From assembly GCA_902477075.1 (NCBI GenBank), contig CABSFU010000004.1, forward strand, positions 18,417-82,416: 64,000 nucleotides of DNA. The letters run 5' to 3'. Positions 58,677 through 64,000 of this stretch are shown piece by piece. The translations under genes and the position numbers were made by a program. Positions within the stretch are counted from its first letter, which is position 1. Each line of letters begins with the position of its first letter. The stretch comes from UMGS1498 sp900552335. GTDB lineage: Bacteria; Bacillota_I; Bacilli_A; RF39; UBA660. The notes beneath the pieces were generated by a model, which was not told where the DNA came from, did no database searches, and worked only from the letters and a program-made list of their open reading frames with translations.

Positions 58677-60749
58677 ATGGCTCGTGAATATAGTTTACAA
58701 AATACTCGTAACTTTGGAATAATGGCCCATATCGATGCGGGTAAAACTACAATGACAGAACGTATCTTATTCCATACTCATAAAATCCATAAAATTGGAG
58801 AAACGCACGATGGTGCAGCTCAAATGGACTGGATGGAACAAGAACAAGAAAGAGGAATTACAATCACGTCTGCCGCTACAACAGCTTACTGGAAAGGTCA
58901 TAGATTAAATATTATTGATACACCAGGACACGTAGACTTTACAGTAGAAGTTTCACGTTCACTTCGTGTATTAGATGGTGCAGTAGCGCTTCTAGATTCT
59001 AACGCTGGAGTTGAACCACAAACAGAAACTGTATGGAGACAAGCAGATGAATTTAAAGTACCTCGTATTATTTTCTGTAATAAAATGGATAAATTAGGTG
59101 CAAGCTTCGAAATGTCTTTAAAATCAATTGATGAAAGACTTGGTGTTTGTGCAAAACCTATTGAATGGCCAATTGGTTCAGAAAATGAATTTGATGGTAT
59201 TGTTGATTTAGTAACAATGAAAGCTTACCATTATGATGGTGCTCAAGAAGAAAATCCAACAGAAATTGAAATTCCTGCTGAATTAAAATCAATTGTAGAA
59301 GAGAAACGTAATGATTTAGTAGAAACAGTAGTTGAATTTGATGATGCTTTAATGGAAAAATACCTTGAAGGACATGAAATTACTGTAGAAGAAATTAAAT
59401 TTGCTATCAGAAAAGGTGTTTTAAATGTAGAATTCTTCCCAGTTATGTGTGGAACTGCATTAGGAAACAAAGGTACAAAATTATTATTGGATGCTGTTGT
59501 TGATTATTTACCAGCACCTACTGATATTGAATCTATTAAAGGTGTAGATTTAGATGGAAATGAAATTGTTAGACACCCATCTGATTCAGAACCATTTAGT
59601 GCTTTAGCATTTAAAGTTATGACAGATCCATTCGTTGGTAGATTAACATTCTTCAGAGTTTACTCTGGACATATTACAAGTGGTTCTTATGTTATGAATG
59701 CTACAAAAGGTAAGAAAGAAAGATTAGGACGTATTCTACAAATGCATGCAAATAACAGAACTGAAATATCAGAAGTATTTACAGGTGATATAGCAGCAGC
59801 TGTAGGATTCAAAGATACAACAACAGGAGATACTCTATGTGATGAAAAGAAACAATGTATTCTTGAATCAATGGAATTCCCAGAACCTGTTATTGAATTA
59901 ACAGTAGAACCAAAATCAAAAGCTGACCAAGACAAAATGGGAATTGCTTTACAAAAATTAGCAGAAGAAGATCCAACTTTCAGAGCTAGTACAAATCATG
60001 AAACTGGTCAAACTATTATTGCTGGTATGGGTGAACTTCATCTTGATATCATCGTTGATAGAATGAGAAGAGAATTTGGAGTAGAAGCAAACGTTGGTCA
60101 ACCACAAGTTTCATATCGTGAAACATTAACACAAACAGCTGAATGTGAAGGTAAATATATTAAACAATCAGGTGGTCGTGGACAATATGGTCATGTATGG
60201 ATTAAATTTGAACCAAATCCAGACAAAGGATATGAATTCGTGGATGCTGTTGTTGGTGGTGTAGTACCAAGAGAATACATTCCAGTAACAGACAAAGGAT
60301 TACAAGAAGCTATGAAAACTGGTGTTCTTGCAGGATTCCCAATGATAGATGTTAAAGCAACATTATTCGATGGTTCTTACCATGATGTCGATTCATCAGA
60401 AATGGCTTACAAAATTGCAGCTTCTATGGCTTTAAAAGAAGCTAAAAACAAATGTAAACCAATCTTACTAGAACCAATTATGAAAGTTCAAATCGTTGTT
60501 CCAGATGAATATCTAGGAAACGTAATGGGAGATATTACATCTCGTCGTGGTAGACCTCTAGGTCAAGAATCAAGAGGAAATGCATTAGCAATTGATGCAA
60601 TGGTACCACTTGCCGAAATGTTTGGATACGTAACAAGCTTACGTTCTAATACACAAGGTAGAGGACAATTCACAATGGTATTTGATCATTATGAAGAAGT
60701 TCCAAGAAATATAGCAGAAGATATTATCAAGAAAAATGGCGGAAACTAA
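58677..60749 (+). CDS. fusA: Elongation factor G
   Basis: The 690-residue GTPase has the G1 loop AHIDAGKTT, the switch segment RGITITSAAT, G3 DTPGHVDF and G4 NKMD. Domains II to V end with RSNTQGRGQFTMVFDHYEEV. EF-G drives translocation of tRNA and mRNA and takes part in ribosome recycling. Full length, 18 bases after rpsG, with AAAGGAAT upstream. Confidence 0.99.
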   Translation: MAREYSLQNTRNFGIMAHIDAGKTTMTERILFHTHKIHKIGETHDGAAQMDWMEQEQERGITITSAATTAYWKGHRLNIIDTPGHVDFTVEVSRSLRVLDGAVALLDSNAGVEPQTETVWRQADEFKVPRIIFCNKMDKLGASFEMSLKSIDERLGVCAKPIEWPIGSENEFDGIVDLVTMKAYHYDGAQEENPTEIEIPAELKSIVEEKRNDLVETVVEFDDALMEKYLEGHEITVEEIKFAIRKGVLNVEFFPVMCGTALGNKGTKLLLDAVVDYLPAPTDIESIKGVDLDGNEIVRHPSDSEPFSALAFKVMTDPFVGRLTFFRVYSGHITSGSYVMNATKGKKERLGRILQMHANNRTEISEVFTGDIAAAVGFKDTTTGDTLCDEKKQCILESMEFPEPVIELTVEPKSKADQDKMGIALQKLAEEDPTFRASTNHETGQTIIAGMGELHLDIIVDRMRREFGVEANVGQPQVSYRETLTQTAECEGKYIKQSGGRGQYGHVWIKFEPNPDKGYEFVDAVVGGVVPREYIPVTDKGLQEAMKTGVLAGFPMIDVKATLFDGSYHDVDSSEMAYKIAASMALKEAKNKCKPILLEPIMKVQIVVPDEYLGNVMGDITSRRGRPLGQESRGNALAIDAMVPLAEMFGYVTSLRSNTQGRGQFTMVFDHYEEVPRNIAEDIIKKNGGN

Positions 60750-60820
60750 GAAAAAGTACTTGCTATTTTTTCTTGAGTATTATAAAATATTAATTGTAAA
60801 TAAATAAGGAGGAAATTAAA

Positions 60821-62005
60821 ATGGCAAAAGAAAAATTTGATCGTTCAAAACCACATGTTAACATTGGTACAATTGGACACGTAGACCACGGTAAAACTAC
60901 TTTAACTGCGGCTATTACAAATGTATTATCAAAGAAAGGATTCGCAGAATTCGTTGATTATGCAAATATTGATAAAGCTCCAGAAGAAAGAGATCGTGGA
61001 ATTACAATCAACACTTCTCACGTAGAATATCAAACTGAAAAAAGACATTATGCTCATGTTGACTGTCCAGGACATGCTGACTATGTTAAAAACATGATTA
61101 CAGGTGCAGCTCAAATGGATGGTGCTATCTTAGTTATTGCAGCTACAGATGGACCTATGGCTCAAACTCGTGAACATATCTTATTATCACGTCAAGTTGG
61201 TGTACCTCGTATGGTAGTATTCTTAAATAAATGTGATATGGTTGATGATGAAGAATTATTAGACTTAGTTGAAATGGAAGTTCGTGAATTATTAAATGAA
61301 TATGGTTTCGATGGTGATAATACTCCAATCATCAGAGGTTCAGCTTTAAAAGCTCTTGAAGGAGATCCTAAATATGAACAAGCAATCCTAGATTTAATGG
61401 ATGCAGTTGATAATTGGATTGAAACTCCAGTAAGAGATACTGAAAAACCATTCTTAATGCCAATTGAAGATGTTTTCACAATTACAGGACGTGGAACTGT
61501 TGTTACAGGACGTGTTGAAAGAGGACAATTAAAACTTAATGATGAAGTTGAAATCGTTGGTTTAAAACCTACTAAGAAAACTGTTGTTACTGGAATTGAA
61601 ATGTTCAGAAAACAATTAGACTATGCTGAATCAGGAGACAATGCTGGTGTATTATTAAGAGGTATTGCTCGTGAAGATGTAGAACGTGGTCAAGTATTAG
61701 CTAAACCAGGAAGTGTTACTCCACATAAAAAATTCAAATGCGAAGTTTATGTACTAAGCAAAGAAGAAGGTGGAAGACATACTCCATTCTTTACTAACTA
61801 TCGTCCACAATTCTATTTCAGAACTACAGATGTTACAGGTGTTATTGAATTACCAGCTGGTGTAGATATGGTTATGCCAGGAGATAATGTTTCAATGACA
61901 GTTGAATTAATTGCTCCAATCGCAATTGAAAACGGAACTAAATTCTCTATCCGTGAAGGTGGTAGAACAGTTGGTTCTGGTGTAGTTTCAGAAGTTATTG
62001 AATAA
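60821..62005 (+). CDS. tuf: Elongation factor Tu
   Basis: The 394-residue GTPase has GHVDHGKTT, RGITINTSHVEYQT, DCPGHADY and NKCD, followed by domains II and III with the usual GGRHTPFF and the C-terminal REGGRTVGSGVV. EF-Tu carries aminoacyl-tRNA to the ribosome. A 71-base gap from fusA holds AAGGAGG and a weak promoter-like TATAAA. It ends in a strong terminator. Confidence 0.99.
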   Translation: MAKEKFDRSKPHVNIGTIGHVDHGKTTLTAAITNVLSKKGFAEFVDYANIDKAPEERDRGITINTSHVEYQTEKRHYAHVDCPGHADYVKNMITGAAQMDGAILVIAATDGPMAQTREHILLSRQVGVPRMVVFLNKCDMVDDEELLDLVEMEVRELLNEYGFDGDNTPIIRGSALKALEGDPKYEQAILDLMDAVDNWIETPVRDTEKPFLMPIEDVFTITGRGTVVTGRVERGQLKLNDEVEIVGLKPTKKTVVTGIEMFRKQLDYAESGDNAGVLLRGIAREDVERGQVLAKPGSVTPHKKFKCEVYVLSKEEGGRHTPFFTNYRPQFYFRTTDVTGVIELPAGVDMVMPGDNVSMTVELIAPIAIENGTKFSIREGGRTVGSGVVSEVIE

Positions 62006-62011
62006 TAAAAG

Positions 62012-62042
62012 AAAGATACTTGAACAAAAGTATCTTTTTTGT
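62012..62042 (+). terminator. Terminator of the str operon
   Basis: AAAGATACTT-GAACAA-AAGTATCTTT followed by Ts, 7 bases after the tuf stop. Confidence 0.9.
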
Positions 62043-62090
62043 TATAATTTGGTATGTCTCAGGTTTACTATTTAGATTGCAGGTGAAAAT

Positions 62091-63848
62091 ATGGAAAAAG
62101 AAAAACACGATACTCCCAATAGGGGAATATTTAAAAATTTAAAGTCAACTTATCAATATGCTAAGGGTGGGAAAAAATATTTAATTTTATTTTTGTTTAT
62201 TAATATTCTTTTAACAATCATTTCTATTGTCGTTCCTGTTTTAGTAGCAAAAAGATTGGTAGTTTTAACAAGTGGTGTTTTTGATCAATTATTACTTATT
62301 ATTTTTACTATTTTTATAATAGAAATTATGAGAAACATAGGTCATTATTTCTATAACCAAGTTTATAACAGATTTTATTATGATGTAAGAAAAAATTTAC
62401 AATTGTCATTGACGGAAGAAACTTTAAAAATAACACAAGAAGATTTAAATAATAATTCTAGTGGCGTTTTTATAGAAAGAATCAATAATGATACAGATAA
62501 TTTAACGGATATTTTTGCTAATTTAATTGATTATTTAGTAAATATTATTGGAAATATTGGTGTACTAATTGTTGTATTTTCTATTAATATGTATATTGGT
62601 TTAGCTTATGTCCTTTTCATTATTTTCATTATTGTTTATAATAAATTTTTTAGCAATATTAATTATAAAAATAGAAGAGAATGGAAAAAAAGCAGAGAAA
62701 AAACAGCCGGTTTTATTTCTGAAATTGTAAGAGGTGCCAAGGATGTTAAAATTTTAGCAGCTGAAAATTCCTTTCTATGGAAAGCAGAAGAATATATAGT
62801 GCAAACAAATAAGGTTTCCTATAAATATCAAAGTACAAAATCAAAACTTCGTTTTTTTGGTGGAAGTATGCGTGATACTTGTGATTTGGGAATTGGTATT
62901 TTGATTTATATCTTTTTAATATCCAATTATTTAACAGTAGAATCAGTTATTATTATTATTACTTATCATAATCAATTGACTTGGACAGCTGATTGGATTG
63001 AACAAATCTATGAAATTTTAAAACAATTTAATTTAGCTGCTAACCGAATATTTGGCATATTAGATGAAAAAGAATTTCAAAAAGAACGATTTGGAAAAAA
63101 ACATCTTGATAATTTTAAAGGAAATATTGAATTTAATAATGTTTTCTTTTCCTATGAAGATAAATTACCTATTTTAAAAGGAATGAATTTTAAAATCAAT
63201 TGCAATGAGACAGTTGCATTTGTTGGACCTAGTGGGGCTGGAAAAACAACTATTTTTAATTTAATTAGTGCTTTAAATAGAGTAAATAGTGGCGAAATTT
63301 TATTTGATGGAGTAAATATCGAAGAACTTGATAAAAACTCTATACGTGGAAACTTATCGGTCATTAGTCAAAATGCCTACATTTTTAATATGAGTATTTT
63401 AGATAATTTGAAAGTGGTAAAAAATGATGCTACTGAAGAAGAAATAGAGAATGCTTGTCATTTAGCTTGCTTAGATGATTTTATTGAATCCTTACCAGAA
63501 AAGTATGATACCATTGTCGGTGAAGGCGGCGTTACTCTTTCTGGAGGGCAAAAACAACGTTTAGCGATTGCTAGAGCTTTACTTTTAAATACAGAAATAT
63601 TGTTGTTCGATGAAGCTACTAGTGCTTTAGATAACGAAACACAATTTAAGATTCAAGAAGCAATTAATAATTTAAAAGGAGAATATACCATTTTAATTAT
63701 TGCTCATCGACTTTCTACAGTTATTGATTCAGACAAAATATTCGTAATAGATAATGGAAAAATAGAGTCTTACGGTACACATAAATATCTATTAGAAAAT
63801 AGTAAGGTATATCAAAAATTATATAAAAAAGAAACAGAAGAAAAATAA
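62091..63848 (+). CDS. ABC exporter (half-transporter with membrane and ATPase domains)
   Basis: The 585-residue protein has six membrane helices in the first 330 residues and an ATPase with Walker A GPSGAGKTT near 379, signature TLSGGQKQRLAIARA, Walker B LLFDEATSALD with the catalytic Glu and the H-loop AHRLST. All sites are canonical, so it may act as a homodimer, unlike the pair at 18234-22272. Substrate unknown. GCAGGTG is the ribosome site. Confidence 0.93.
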   Translation: MEKEKHDTPNRGIFKNLKSTYQYAKGGKKYLILFLFINILLTIISIVVPVLVAKRLVVLTSGVFDQLLLIIFTIFIIEIMRNIGHYFYNQVYNRFYYDVRKNLQLSLTEETLKITQEDLNNNSSGVFIERINNDTDNLTDIFANLIDYLVNIIGNIGVLIVVFSINMYIGLAYVLFIIFIIVYNKFFSNINYKNRREWKKSREKTAGFISEIVRGAKDVKILAAENSFLWKAEEYIVQTNKVSYKYQSTKSKLRFFGGSMRDTCDLGIGILIYIFLISNYLTVESVIIIITYHNQLTWTADWIEQIYEILKQFNLAANRIFGILDEKEFQKERFGKKHLDNFKGNIEFNNVFFSYEDKLPILKGMNFKINCNETVAFVGPSGAGKTTIFNLISALNRVNSGEILFDGVNIEELDKNSIRGNLSVISQNAYIFNMSILDNLKVVKNDATEEEIENACHLACLDDFIESLPEKYDTIVGEGGVTLSGGQKQRLAIARALLLNTEILLFDEATSALDNETQFKIQEAINNLKGEYTILIIAHRLSTVIDSDKIFVIDNGKIESYGTHKYLLENSKVYQKLYKKETEEK

Positions 63849-63931
63849 ATACTTGAACTTTCATATGAATTTTGATAAGATAGATGTGTAAATAAAAATA
63901 GTAATATAGTTTGTAGATAGTAAATTTTTTG

Positions 63932-63985
63932 CGTTTACTATTTGTAAACGGGGGGGGGGTATTTTAAATACCTCTTCTTTTTTGT
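63932..63985 (+). terminator. Terminal hairpins with a run of ten G
   Basis: CGTTTAC-TATTT-GTAAACG (63932-63950) is followed by a run of ten G (63950-63959). A second small stem GGTATT/AATACC then runs into a T-rich tail. Either hairpin may terminate the ABC exporter transcript. The G run is exceptional for this A+T-rich sequence. Confidence 0.5.
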
Positions 63986-64000
63986 TGCTATAAAAAGGAA

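Noticed and set aside
58439..61479. Long minus-strand frames opposite rpsG, fusA and tuf
   Set aside because: They mirror codon patterns of highly expressed plus-strand genes and lack ribosome sites or recognisable domains.
1..64000. Mycoplasma-type genetic code (TGA as tryptophan), given the low G+C
   Set aside because: TGA ends the genes at 774-1604, 55630-56292 and 56289-57434, and tryptophans are TGG, so the standard code is used.

Overview
The window comes from a very AT-rich, low-GC Gram-positive bacterium with the standard genetic code: TGA ends several core genes and tryptophan is TGG. The core genes are Firmicutes/Bacilli-like, namely two U32-family genes beside greA, trigger factor, a short DnaE, and the str operon rpsL-rpsG-fusA-tuf. 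A gut Bacilli/Erysipelotrichia-type or RF39-type lineage is plausible, but the genus cannot be read from this sequence.

Layout. 1-5.6 kb is core: the DNA polymerase IV 3' part, two U32 genes, greA, tig, an HD-domain gene and tRNA-Arg(CCT). 5.67-16.5 kb is a tandem pair of integrative elements (E1, E2) attached at the 3' end of that tRNA. 16.7-22.9 kb looks like core or older accessory sequence: a HipA-like protein, MarR plus a heterodimeric ABC exporter, a membrane protein, then tRNA-Gly(TCC). 23.0-45.4 kb is a second tandem pair (E3, E4) at the 3' end of tRNA-Gly. 45.5-64 kb is mostly core: a small two-gene unit, a cell-wall amidase/carboxypeptidase, an ArsR plus zinc-type CDF exporter, a sensor with a degenerate GGDEF domain, a YihY protein, rpmB, dnaE, a glycosyltransferase, the str operon and an ABC exporter.

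How the elements work. E1, E3 and E4 share one module order: att core, intrinsic terminator, a small gene of about 90 codons, a regulated leader, then a large serine recombinase. E2 keeps the terminator and a broken copy of the small gene. E1 and E3 also carry MobV-type relaxases, so they look mobilizable. The att cores are CACCATT at the tRNA-Arg array and GCTCCA at the tRNA-Gly array; each recurs at the tRNA end, at the junction between elements and at the far end.

The most striking structure is a fifth element, E5 (about 10.4 kb, 23692-34060), with its own serine recombinase, a replication initiator and a DnaB-like ATPase. It sits inside the E3 recombinase gene, one codon after the catalytic serine codon. 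The junctions can be placed to the base, and E5 has symmetric inverted-repeat arms around an AC dinucleotide. Precise excision would restore a 579-residue E3 recombinase, so E5 either parasitises the active-site codons of a rival integrase or works as a reversible switch on it.

Cargo worth attention: an operon in E1 of an RtcB-like RNA ligase, a histidine phosphatase and a metallo-beta-lactamase-fold protein (a candidate RNA-repair cassette); a minus-strand four-gene operon in E3 built around an ASCH-transglutaminase fusion; and two unrecognised 390- and 442-residue proteins in E5. Three otherwise intact accessory genes are each broken by one in-frame TAA.
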